Assembly: GCA_944389925.1 (NCBI GenBank)
Contig: CALXOD010000010.1
Span: 1-37,314 of the forward strand
Reading direction: 5' to 3'
From: an uncultured Victivallaceae bacterium
GTDB taxonomy: Bacteria > Verrucomicrobiota > Lentisphaeria > Victivallales > Victivallaceae
Length of the DNA: 37,314 nt
Of this stretch, positions 15,884-24,091 are shown in pieces. The first letter of the stretch is position 1. The number at the start of each line of letters is the position of its first letter. Position numbers and translations under genes: made by a program. The notes under the pieces are model-generated. The model saw only the letters and a list, made by a program, of their open reading frames with translations, was not told the DNA's origin and ran no database searches.

Positions 15884-18800
15884 ATGACCTGGTTGCAAAT
15901 CGCCTTTTTCCTCTGTGGCAACATTGCTTTCTCCCTGCTCACCTCCGCCGCGATTATCGACCGTAACGACCTCACACCAGTTGGGGAGGAAATGCCGCTT
16001 CCTGCCACCTTCCAGCATTATCCCACGCCGGACAAGCTTGGCGGATTCCGTTCCGCTGTCCAGGATGACAACAGACGGACGCTCAAACTGACGGACAACA
16101 GTAATACCGGAGAAATCGGCTTCTCAAAAGCCTATTCCATCCAGCCCGGACAATATTTCCGGGCTTCGGTTGAGGTCAAGTGTCCCGATGGCACCGTCGA
16201 CCGGAATCCGCCAGTCTTCTATCTGCAACTGACCTTTTCCCCCGGGGGAAAAAGTTTCCAGACGCGCATTTTCGCCCCCACCGGGAAATATCAGACGGTT
16301 GAAGTTCGGGGACAGGCCCCGGAAAAGGCCTCTCGCCTGCAGGTTTTCTTCTATTCGCAAAAGCTGCCGCAGGGCGAAATTCTGGTACGTAATTATCAAC
16401 TGGAAAGCTCCGACCGCCCTTTTGCCGATCCCCCGGAAATCCGCACCGACCGCATGGTTCGACTCCATGCCGCAGCGGCTGTGCCCAACCCGGTGACTAC
16501 AGTACTGGAAGAAGATAAAGATTTCCCCGGCGGAGTCCTTACCCTGAAGTCCGGCGCAGCGGAAACCGCACGCGATATGGATCTTACCTTCACCATTCGC
16601 GCTCCCCGGCCGGGTCGTTATCAACTCGTCAGCTGTACCTCTCTGGATCCCCTCGGACAGGAACTGATGCGCAAAGCCGGCAGCAAATTCCAGTCCCTGA
16701 TGCTGGAGCTGTCACTGGACGGCGCCATACCGACCCGCCGCGTCGCCTATTCCCCCTGGATCCATCAGCCGACCTTCCGCAGTGTACTGGGAAAATTCGA
16801 TTTTAATGGAGAGGCACAAACCCTCACCGTGAAACTTCCCGCCGGACTCCGGCTCGGCTATCTGGAGATCACCCCCTACACGCCACCCGCAGTCCCGGAC
16901 CAGGTGCGGCAATACCAGCCGAAAATCGTCCCGCCCGCAGCTCACCCGCGACTCTGGGTAACGCCGGCGGAACTGCCGCGCATCCGGAAGCGGCTCACTC
17001 AGACGGAAAACCGCAAAGTCTGGGAATGGCTCACCCGACAGGCTCGGAAACCCTTCCCGTACCAGGCCGATCCCTCCCGCGAAGCCGCCCACAATCCCGC
17101 ACTGGAAAATGCTGCCATACACAAGGCCTTTTATTACCTGATGACTGGAGATGAGAGCATCGGGCGGGAAGCCGTGGCACTGCAGAAAGCCTACCTGCCG
17201 TATGTCTCATTCGGCAACATCCTGGACATCACCCGTGAAATTGGTTCGGCCATTTACTCGGCCGCACTGGTCTATGACTGGTGTTATCCCCTCCTTGCCG
17301 AGCCGGACCGCGAACTTTTTCACCGTCATATGATGCGACTGGCCGATGATATGGAAATCGGCTGGCCTCCCTTCAAACAAATTATCGTCAACGGCCACGG
17401 CAATGAAGCGCAAGTCAATCGGGATCTGCTCTCCATGGCAATCGCCCTTTACGAACGCGATCCCGTTCCTTATCAGTATTGTGCTTACCGGCTGCTGGAA
17501 GAAGTCGTGCCGATGCGCCGGATCGAATACCAGTCCCCGCGTCATAACCAGGGTATTTCCTACGGGGCCTACCGCTTCGGCTGGGAATTGCATGCAGCCT
17601 GGCTTCTGCGCCGGATGACTGGATACGAAATTTATCCCGCCAACGTAAAAACCCTCGGCAGTTACTGGCTCTACGCACGACTTCCCGACTCTCAGATGCT
17701 GCGTGACGGCGATGGCATCTGCGAGTACAACTGGAATGCGCCGGACACGATGCTGCTGCTGTACAGTTACGCTGCCGATCCCCTGTTAAAAGGAGAATTC
17801 AACCGCAGAAGCGACTGGCAGAGTAACGCCCTGCTCTATTTGCTGGTCAACGATCCGGAGCTTCCGGCGGACCCGGATTTGAATCAACTGCCACTGGCCC
17901 GCGACAGCGGCAGCATCATCGGCTCTCTGATCATGCGCACGGGCTGGACAGTCTCTCCGATTAACGATGATGTGGTCGTGGAAATGCGCGGCGGCGGCAT
18001 CCATTTCGGCGGACATATGCACGGTGTCGGCGGCGCTTTTCAGATTTTTTACCGTGGTATTCAGGCTGCTGATCTCGGCCAGTATCACTTCTACGGAACG
18101 CCCTACGATTACAATTTCGCCAAGCGTTCCGTCTCCAAAAACACGCTGTTGATCATGGATCCTGCCGAAGACTTCCGCTATGGTGGCAATGACGGAGGCC
18201 AGCGTTTCGTTCTCTACAGTCCCGCCAACCGGGAGGAAATGCTCAACCGCCCCGAAAATCAGGTGGGAAAAGTCCTCGCCTCCACCTTCGGCCCCTCCAT
18301 CCGGCGACCTCTTTACGGTCTCTTCAACGTCGATCTCGCGCCGGCATATTCGGACAAGGTGAAGGCTTACATCCGACGTTTCGTCTTTCTCAACCTCGGT
18401 GATCCCGCGCATCCGGCGGCGTTGCTGATCTGCGATCGCGTAACAACCGCCCGACCGGAATTTCAGAAATACTGGCAGATCAATACTCTAGTCAAACCGG
18501 TTCCAACCGCAACCGGCCTCCGGGCAACCAATCGCGCCACCAGACGTGCCGGCACTATGCACGTCGATATGTTCCTGCCCCGTCCGGAAGAACGGCAACT
18601 GACTGTTACCGGCGGTAAACCGGATGTACAGGTTTTCGGAAAAAACTACCGTGCCCCTGCCCCGAACTCTCCCGAAGGACGCGGCTACCGCGCGATGTTT
18701 TCGCCAAAGCAAAACCACAGCGACGAAGTTTTCGCCACAGCCATCACGCTGGCCGACAGCGGAGCGGACAAACTGCCGGTCGATTTTGTTGAAAACGGCC

Positions 18801-19825
18801 CTGCCCTGCTTTTTCAGGTCAAGGAATGGACAGTGGCCATGCCCCGGGAACATGTCGACATCGCCGCCGGATTTGACTTCGCCATCCCGGCTTGCGGACC
18901 GGCTCCCCGAGTGCTCCTTACCGGTCTGCGTCCGGGAGACTGGACCATTGTCTCCGCCGACCGCACCCGGCAATTCCGAGCCCGGGTCGCCGACCATGGC
19001 GGCGGCGTACTACTGACCACGCTGCCCTCCGGAGTCTGGCGGGCGGAGCCGCAATCCACGCCCCGGGCACCGGTGCTGCCCGCTGTTATCGCGGAAGCAC
19101 CACAACTTCCGAATCCGGCTTCGCGCCAGGTGCCGGATGATGACACCCTCCGTCTGAATTATCTTCTGCCGCAGCTGACGCAACTGGGCATTCAAGCTGA
19201 CGTCGACGGCAACACTTTAACACTGCGGCGCGGCCGGCACATCGCCCGGCTTTTCCATCAGCAGACGCAGGCAGAACTCAACGGCATGAAAATCAAACTG
19301 TCCACCCCACCGGTGCGGCAGCATGAAGACTGGCTGCTGCCGCGGGATTTTCTCTGTTCTTTCTCCGGATGCGACTCGTTCTGGAACGAGCAAGATCAGC
19401 TGATCCTGAAGCGCTACGAATGCAATTCACCGCTTGCCGCCGAAGTCTTTCTGTTTGATTCGAAGCTGGCAAATTCACAACAGGAATTCCGCGCCATGCT
19501 GCTGCCGGCTGAACTGCGCAACGGCTACTTCGCCGCCAACGGAAGAAACGCCGTTTTCGAACTGGTCTTTTTCCAGCCGGTGGAGCTTTCCGGCGTCGGC
19601 ATCAAATGGCTGCTCGGCAGTGCCCGCAAAGCCGGATTCAAATTGGAAACCTCCCCCGACGGCAGACAATACGACACTGTTTTCGACGGAGAAAGCTCCG
19701 GAACAACCGAAGATTTCGAAGACGTCACATTCAGTCGCCGCCCGGTGTGGCGCCTGCGCTTCACCGGACGCGGCAACAGCGATAACGCCTGGAATTCAAT
19801 CGTCAGCCTCCGGTTGCTGCCTTGA
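15884..19825 (+). CDS. Large secreted heparinase II/III-like protein
   Basis: This is probably a secreted or periplasmic polysaccharide lyase. A signal-peptide-like hydrophobic start (about residues 3-23) is followed by a beta-rich N-terminal region (about 30-345), then HPRLWVTPAELPRIRKRL, which opens an alpha/alpha-toroid domain. Its segment NGHGNEAQVNRD (about 500-512) resembles the catalytic Asn/His region of such lyases. Near 705-725, HFGGHMHGVGGAFQIFYRG, followed by FAKRSVSKNTLLI, matches the heparinase II/III beta-sandwich domain. The last 95 residues (GVGIKWLLGSARKAGFKLETS onward) look like a discoidin/F5-8C carbohydrate-binding domain. At 1313 residues it is much longer than the classic lyases (about 650-770). 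It is divergent from an AraC regulator and is followed by an oxidoreductase. Substrate and even lyase activity are inferred. GAAAGGA precedes the ATG. Confidence 0.82.
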   Translation: MTWLQIAFFLCGNIAFSLLTSAAIIDRNDLTPVGEEMPLPATFQHYPTPDKLGGFRSAVQDDNRRTLKLTDNSNTGEIGFSKAYSIQPGQYFRASVEVKCPDGTVDRNPPVFYLQLTFSPGGKSFQTRIFAPTGKYQTVEVRGQAPEKASRLQVFFYSQKLPQGEILVRNYQLESSDRPFADPPEIRTDRMVRLHAAAAVPNPVTTVLEEDKDFPGGVLTLKSGAAETARDMDLTFTIRAPRPGRYQLVSCTSLDPLGQELMRKAGSKFQSLMLELSLDGAIPTRRVAYSPWIHQPTFRSVLGKFDFNGEAQTLTVKLPAGLRLGYLEITPYTPPAVPDQVRQYQPKIVPPAAHPRLWVTPAELPRIRKRLTQTENRKVWEWLTRQARKPFPYQADPSREAAHNPALENAAIHKAFYYLMTGDESIGREAVALQKAYLPYVSFGNILDITREIGSAIYSAALVYDWCYPLLAEPDRELFHRHMMRLADDMEIGWPPFKQIIVNGHGNEAQVNRDLLSMAIALYERDPVPYQYCAYRLLEEVVPMRRIEYQSPRHNQGISYGAYRFGWELHAAWLLRRMTGYEIYPANVKTLGSYWLYARLPDSQMLRDGDGICEYNWNAPDTMLLLYSYAADPLLKGEFNRRSDWQSNALLYLLVNDPELPADPDLNQLPLARDSGSIIGSLIMRTGWTVSPINDDVVVEMRGGGIHFGGHMHGVGGAFQIFYRGIQAADLGQYHFYGTPYDYNFAKRSVSKNTLLIMDPAEDFRYGGNDGGQRFVLYSPANREEMLNRPENQVGKVLASTFGPSIRRPLYGLFNVDLAPAYSDKVKAYIRRFVFLNLGDPAHPAALLICDRVTTARPEFQKYWQINTLVKPVPTATGLRATNRATRRAGTMHVDMFLPRPEERQLTVTGGKPDVQVFGKNYRAPAPNSPEGRGYRAMFSPKQNHSDEVFATAITLADSGADKLPVDFVENGPALLFQVKEWTVAMPREHVDIAAGFDFAIPACGPAPRVLLTGLRPGDWTIVSADRTRQFRARVADHGGGVLLTTLPSGVWRAEPQSTPRAPVLPAVIAEAPQLPNPASRQVPDDDTLRLNYLLPQLTQLGIQADVDGNTLTLRRGRHIARLFHQQTQAELNGMKIKLSTPPVRQHEDWLLPRDFLCSFSGCDSFWNEQDQLILKRYECNSPLAAEVFLFDSKLANSQQEFRAMLLPAELRNGYFAANGRNAVFELVFFQPVELSGVGIKWLLGSARKAGFKLETSPDGRQYDTVFDGESSGTTEDFEDVTFSRRPVWRLRFTGRGNSDNAWNSIVSLRLLP

Positions 19826-19910
19826 CCGCAGCTATGGAGACAAAAAAGAAAGAGGTTCCGACAGGAACGGAATTTTTGTACAGAATCATTCACAGCAGGA
19901 AGGATGCAAC

Positions 19911-21092
19911 ATGAAAACAACTGGAATCGGAGTAATCGGTACCGGCGGCCGCGGCCACCATGCCTGGCTGGCCCATCAGCCGGAAAACGGCTGGGAAATT
20001 CTGATGGGAGCAGATATTCGTGAGGAAGCAAACGCAGAGTTCCGGGAAAAGTTTCCCCACGCCACCACCACCGATGATTACCGGAAGGTGCTGGCGGATC
20101 CCCGTATTGAAGTGGTTTTCATCATGACCCCGGATTATCTGCATGAGGGAATGGCCCTCGCCGCGCTGGAAGCCGGCAAGCACATTTATCTGGAGAAACC
20201 GATGGCCATCACGATCGAAGGCTGCGACCGGATTCTCGAAACCGCCCGACGTACCGGTTCCCGGTTGTTCGTCGGTCACAATATGCGTTATTTCCCCGCC
20301 ATCTTGAAAATGAAGGAAATCGTCGACTCCGGTCTGATCGGCGATATTCAGGTCGGCTGGTGCCGTCATTTCATCAACTACGGTGGCGATGCCTATTTCC
20401 GTGACTGGCATTCGGAACGGAAAAACACCACCGGTCTGCTGCTCCAGAAGGGAGCCCACGATATCGACGTTATGCATTTCATCATGGGTACCTACACCCG
20501 TGATGTGGTTGGTATGGGGATGCTGTCGGTTTACGACCGCTGCGCCCGCCGCTCACCGGACACCCCCGGCTGCGCTGCCTTTAATGACGAGCAATGGCCG
20601 CCGCTGGAACAGACCGGCTTCTCGCCGATCATCGACGTAGAAGACCACAATATGATCATGATGCAGATGGCGAACGGCGCACAGGCCACTTATCTGCAGT
20701 GCCATTACACACCGGACGCAGAACGCAACTACACCTTCATCGGCACCCGTGGCCGCGTCGAAAACATCGGCGACAGTGGCGATTGCGAAATTCATGTATG
20801 GACCCGGCGCGGCCCCCGGAAAACCCCGGACATCATTCACCATTTGAAGCCGCTGTCCGGTACTCATGGCGGCTCAGACCCGCAGGTGGTGGACAACTTC
20901 CTCGCCTTCGTCCGGGACGGAGCTCCGACTAACGCCAATCCGGTGGCGGCGCGCAACTCCGTGGCGGTCGGCGTGCTGGGACACGAATCCATGCGCAACG
21001 GCAATCAGCCGCGCCATATTCCGGCTCTGGCGCCGGATCTGGCGGCCTATTTCGAAGAAGGCCAGAAAACCGCGCGCAAAACCACGCGATAA
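19911..21092 (+). CDS. Gfo/Idh/MocA-family oxidoreductase
   Basis: This NAD(P)-dependent dehydrogenase probably acts on a sugar or inositol-like compound. The 393-residue protein starts MKTTGIGVIGTGGRGHHAWL, with the dinucleotide-binding Gly-rich loop. It continues with the D-I-R acidic end of the second strand, TPDYLHEGMALAALEAGKHIYLEKPMAIT with the conserved Glu-Lys-Pro motif, and a C-terminal mixed sheet domain ending in NSVAVGVLGHESMRNG. The frame is open back to 19434, but the ATG at 19911, with AGGAAGGA 6 nt before it, is clearly the start; the rest lies inside the preceding gene. It follows the heparinase-like gene by 85 bp, which suggests a role in using the released sugar. Confidence 0.92.
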   Translation: MKTTGIGVIGTGGRGHHAWLAHQPENGWEILMGADIREEANAEFREKFPHATTTDDYRKVLADPRIEVVFIMTPDYLHEGMALAALEAGKHIYLEKPMAITIEGCDRILETARRTGSRLFVGHNMRYFPAILKMKEIVDSGLIGDIQVGWCRHFINYGGDAYFRDWHSERKNTTGLLLQKGAHDIDVMHFIMGTYTRDVVGMGMLSVYDRCARRSPDTPGCAAFNDEQWPPLEQTGFSPIIDVEDHNMIMMQMANGAQATYLQCHYTPDAERNYTFIGTRGRVENIGDSGDCEIHVWTRRGPRKTPDIIHHLKPLSGTHGGSDPQVVDNFLAFVRDGAPTNANPVAARNSVAVGVLGHESMRNGNQPRHIPALAPDLAAYFEEGQKTARKTTR

Positions 21093-21120
21093 ACCACACC
21101 CCAAAAAACGGACAGACACC

Positions 21121-21693
21121 ATGGATTTTTCAGAAATTCTGCAACGACGCACCATTCGTTTTTTCGAACAGCGTCCGGTTCCAGAGTCGGCGTTTCGGCA
21201 ATTGATCGACGCCGCCCGGCGCGCCTCCTGCGGCGCCAATACCCAGCAGCTGCGGTATCAGGTCATCCGCGATCCGGAACTGGTGGCGGCGATTTTCCCA
21301 TTCACCGCCTATGCCGCCCGGGTGAAACCGGGCCGCGATCCGATCCCCGGAAAAACAGCGCCACCGGCCTTTATCGCGGTGCTGGCAACGCCGCCAGACC
21401 GAAAAACCCTGCACGCGGATGCGGGCGCAGCCATCCAGAGTATAGAATTCGCCGCGTGGAATCTGGGAATCGGCTGCTGCTGGATCGGCGCCTTTCAGGA
21501 ACCGGAAGTAAGACGGGTTCTCGCTTTGCCGGATGACCGGCTGCTGCTGTATCTGGTAGCAGTGGGGTATCCCGCTGAACAACCGGTTATGGAAGACATT
21601 CCGGAAAACGGCAACGTCGCCTATTATCTGGATGAAGCCCGAGTGCTTCATGTCCCCAAATTCACAGTAGACGCCATCACCACCTGGCGCTGA
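21121..21693 (+). CDS. Nitroreductase-family protein
   Basis: This is a small FMN-dependent NAD(P)H oxidoreductase of the nitroreductase superfamily, 190 residues. The N-terminal FSEILQRRTIRFFEQRPVP holds the conserved Arg-Arg/Ser-type FMN-phosphate contact, followed by RRASCGANTQQLRYQVI, and the later stretch IEFAAWNLGIGCCWIGAF with the Gly-rich flavin loop is typical. The true substrate is unknown; family members reduce quinones, nitro compounds or flavins. The frame is open upstream to 20866 inside the oxidoreductase gene, but the ATG at 21121 gives the family start. It is 28 bp after the oxidoreductase gene and is the last gene of the + strand set, ended by the long hairpin. Confidence 0.88.
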   Translation: MDFSEILQRRTIRFFEQRPVPESAFRQLIDAARRASCGANTQQLRYQVIRDPELVAAIFPFTAYAARVKPGRDPIPGKTAPPAFIAVLATPPDRKTLHADAGAAIQSIEFAAWNLGIGCCWIGAFQEPEVRRVLALPDDRLLLYLVAVGYPAEQPVMEDIPENGNVAYYLDEARVLHVPKFTVDAITTWR

Positions 21694-21748
21694 CGGCATT
21701 CTCCGGACCGGGATGGCGGAAAACCGCCATCCCGGTTCACGCCGTCAG
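21690..21748. terminator. Bidirectional hairpin between convergent genes
   Basis: A perfect 13-bp stem, ACCGGGATGGCGG (21707-21719) with CCGCCATCCCGGT (21724-21736) and loop AAAA, is flanked by an outer stem CTGACGGC (21690-21697) with GCCGTCAG (21741-21748). The outer arms run into the stop-codon ends of the nitroreductase gene and the sugar aminotransferase gene. No T run follows in either direction, so it is probably an mRNA 3'-end stabiliser or a non-canonical terminator. Confidence 0.65.
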
Positions 21749-22873
21749 CCCGGCGGCTACCCGGTCGCAGACGAAGGCCACCTCATCCAGAGTCAATTCA
21801 AAATAACAGGGCAGCCGCAGCAGCCGTGCGGCGATATTGTCCGTCACCGGTAACTGGAAACGTCCTCCGTCCAGCTCCAGACCTTTGATCGAAGTGTGCA
21901 GCGGTACATAGTGAAAGACCGCCTGGATGCCTGATTTCGCCAGAAACGCGGTCAACCGGGTTCGCTCCTCTTCGCTGTTCAGAAGAATGTAATACATATG
22001 GGCATTCTGTACGCATCCCGGCGGCACGATCGGACGCCGCAGCAGACCGGCGGCCTCCAGCGGAGCCAGTGCGGCATGATAGGCATTCCAGATGGCCAGC
22101 CGTTTTTCAGTAATAATTTCCGCCATTTCCAACTGGCCGAAGAGAAAGGCTGCAATCATCTCGCTTGGAAGGTAACTCGAACCGATATCCACCCAGGTAT
22201 ATTTGTCCACCATACCGCGGAAAAAACGGCTGCGATCCGTGCCTTTTTCCAGAACGATCTCCGCCCGTTCGATCAGACTTTCGTCATTAACGACCAGCGC
22301 TCCGCCCTCGCCGGAAATGAAGTTTTTTGTCTCATGAAAACTGTAACAGCCCAACTGGCCGATCGTCCCCAGCGCCCGCCCATCCCGGAAAGCACATACG
22401 CCCTGTGCGGCATCTTCCACCACCAGCAGCCGGTGTCGCCGGGCAATTTCCATAATCGCGGTCATATTACAACCGATGCCGGCATAATGCACCGGTACGA
22501 TTGCCCGGGTCCGGGGGGTAAGAGCCTGTTCGATCAACCGTTCATCAAGGTTCATGGTATCCGGACGGATGTCCACAAAAACCGGAACCCCGCCACGCAG
22601 CACAAACGCATTCGCCGTTGAAACGAAAGTGTAACTCGGTACAATAAATTCATCCCCCGGACGGATATCACAGAGAATCGCCGCCATTTCCAACGCGGCG
22701 GAACAGGAATGGGTCAACAGCACTTTACGCGCCCCCAACCGCTGTTCCAGCCAGGCATTGCACCTGCGGGTAAAAGGCCCGTTTCCGGATAGCTGCTCGT
22801 TCGCCACCGCCTCCGCGATGTAATGCAGTTCCCGCCCCGCAATATAGGGCTTATTGAAAGGAATCTTGTACAT
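21737..22873 (-). CDS. DegT/DnrJ/EryC1 sugar aminotransferase, RffA/WecE-like
   Basis: This PLP-dependent enzyme probably transfers an amino group to a nucleotide-linked keto-sugar; RffA/WecE makes dTDP-4-amino-4,6-dideoxy-D-galactose. The 378-residue protein starts IPFNKPYIAGRELHYI and has VLLTHSCSAALEMAA (PLP-phosphate contacts), VEDAAQGV (pyridine-ring Asp) and CYSFHETKNFISGEGGAL, where the Lys forms the internal aldimine. The His-Glu-Thr-Lys segment fits the RffA subgroup well. The frame extends five codons upstream to an ATG at 22888 that overlaps the arfB stop. I prefer 22873, which has an AAAGAGG site 6 nt before it. It is the last gene of the ten-gene run. No dTDP-sugar synthesis genes are adjacent, so the exact sugar is unsure. 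Confidence 0.88.
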   Translation of the reverse strand: MYKIPFNKPYIAGRELHYIAEAVANEQLSGNGPFTRRCNAWLEQRLGARKVLLTHSCSAALEMAAILCDIRPGDEFIVPSYTFVSTANAFVLRGGVPVFVDIRPDTMNLDERLIEQALTPRTRAIVPVHYAGIGCNMTAIMEIARRHRLLVVEDAAQGVCAFRDGRALGTIGQLGCYSFHETKNFISGEGGALVVNDESLIERAEIVLEKGTDRSRFFRGMVDKYTWVDIGSSYLPSEMIAAFLFGQLEMAEIITEKRLAIWNAYHAALAPLEAAGLLRRPIVPPGCVQNAHMYYILLNSEEERTRLTAFLAKSGIQAVFHYVPLHTSIKGLELDGGRFQLPVTDNIAARLLRLPCYFELTLDEVAFVCDRVAAGLTA

Positions 22874-22884
22874 GTCGGCCTCTT

Positions 22885-23310
22885 TCATTCCCGTTCATAC
22901 CGGAAACCGCCGGAACGGTCGCGCTTGATGGCAGCACGATGTTTTTTCGCCTCCAGGCGGCGCCGGACCGCTCCGGCACCGGGGCGGGTCGGCAGCCGCG
23001 GCTTCGATGTCGCCAGCGCAGCGGTGAGCAGCCGTTCCAGTTTGACCAGCGCTTCCCGGCGGTTCCGCAGTTGCGACCGCTCCCCCTGCGCCAGCACCAC
23101 GATCATGCGCCCGGCGATAAGACGGTCACTCAGGCGCGTCAGCAACCGGGAACGCACCTGCTCCGGCAACGCGGCAGCTCCGGCGATGTCGAACGACAGC
23201 CGTACCGCGGTCGAGCACTTGTTGACGTGCTGCCCCCCGGGGCCGCCGGCGAGAACAAAGTGCCATTCCAGCTCACTGTCCGGCACAAAATAAGTTCCCG
23301 CGATCCACAT
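22885..23310 (-). CDS. arfB: Peptidyl-tRNA hydrolase ArfB (ribosome rescue)
   Basis: ArfB enters stalled ribosomes that lack a stop codon and cleaves the peptidyl-tRNA, freeing the nascent chain. The 141-residue protein has the release-factor-type GGQ motif (Gly25-Gly26-Gln27 in AGGPGGQHVNK) and a long basic C-terminal tail (ending in a Lys/Arg-rich stretch such as RRRLEAKKHRAAIKRDR), which inserts into the empty mRNA channel. Length and layout fit ArfB/YaeJ and exclude a full release factor. It follows the unknown gene by 21 bp, and GGAGG lies 8 nt before its ATG. Confidence 0.93.
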   Translation of the reverse strand: MWIAGTYFVPDSELEWHFVLAGGPGGQHVNKCSTAVRLSFDIAGAAALPEQVRSRLLTRLSDRLIAGRMIVVLAQGERSQLRNRREALVKLERLLTAALATSKPRLPTRPGAGAVRRRLEAKKHRAAIKRDRSGGFRYERE

Positions 23311-23331
23311 TGTTTCCGCCTCCGCCCATCC

Positions 23332-24087
23332 TCAATGAACGAAACGGCGAAACGGCGCCAGCACCCGCTCGTAAATCTCCCGGGCGTCCCAAACCGTTTC
23401 GCCAGGTGCAAATTCGCCATACTCCCGCACTGCCGGACGAACGCCGATCCAGACATCGCACCAGAGAAATGACTCATCCCGCAACGTTTCAAACGCCGCC
23501 GCCAGGGAGCGGCTGTCCCGAACCCGGTTGAGAAACTTCAGGCACATCGCCTCCCGCTTCGCTCGAAGTACCCGCCAGGAATCATTCCCGACATCATATT
23601 CCAGCTCATATCGGTCTCGCCGATTGGTTTCATTCCGGGGGTCAAACAATCCCGGATCATCCACATATCCCCCGTCGAACACCATCCGCCAGGGCAACGG
23701 ACAGCTGTCCGCCGCGCTGCGGATCAACTTTGTCAGCTCGCCACTCAACGCCGCCGGCAGGAACTCATGCCAGGCCCAGGTATCATCCATAATCAGCCGC
23801 CGCCCCTTCCGGGATGGATACACACTGCGCAACGCCGGCTCCAACCCCTTGGACAGAAACAGCCCGCAGGCAATGGAGTCACGCACGTCCGCATCCCAGA
23901 AAAAAGCATATTTTCCGAATTTGAAAAACGGCAGCTCCAGGGACGGCACCATCCACCAGTCGGTCATGGTCGGCGTGTAATGATTGAACGGCCGGCGAAC
24001 CACCCGCCCGAAGTCGGGCGGTATCACCTTTTCCACTTCCTCGCACAACCAACGGGGGGATTTGTTCGCACAGAAAACAGCGGTCAT
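23332..24087 (-). CDS. Conserved-looking protein of unknown function
   Basis: I do not recognise this 251-residue protein. It has no signal peptide, membrane helix or Cys-metal motif. It is rich in Trp, Arg and Asp, with the acidic-aromatic stretch FGKYAFFWDADVRDS (about 57-71), a central IMDDTWAWHEFLPAALSGEL, and a C-terminal half with alternating charged residues that ends in an amphipathic helix. The frame is solidly coding: it sits 4 bp after the dehydrogenase gene and 21 bp before arfB, and AAGTGAG precedes the ATG. It is probably a soluble cytoplasmic protein. The Asp-rich WDADVRD is slightly reminiscent of the nucleotide-sugar binding Asp motif of some glycosyltransferases, but that is weak, and I give no function. 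Confidence 0.75.
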   Translation of the reverse strand: MTAVFCANKSPRWLCEEVEKVIPPDFGRVVRRPFNHYTPTMTDWWMVPSLELPFFKFGKYAFFWDADVRDSIACGLFLSKGLEPALRSVYPSRKGRRLIMDDTWAWHEFLPAALSGELTKLIRSAADSCPLPWRMVFDGGYVDDPGLFDPRNETNRRDRYELEYDVGNDSWRVLRAKREAMCLKFLNRVRDSRSLAAAFETLRDESFLWCDVWIGVRPAVREYGEFAPGETVWDAREIYERVLAPFRRFVH

Positions 24088-24091
24088 CGGC

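Noticed and set aside
19855-19877. Small hairpin with T5 before the oxidoreductase gene
   Set aside because: Only a 5-bp stem (GTTCC/GGAAC); too weak to call a terminator.
19434-19910. Extension of the oxidoreductase frame to 552 residues
   Set aside because: The first 159 residues run through the 3' end of the heparinase-like gene; the dinucleotide-binding start with its ribosome site is at 19911.
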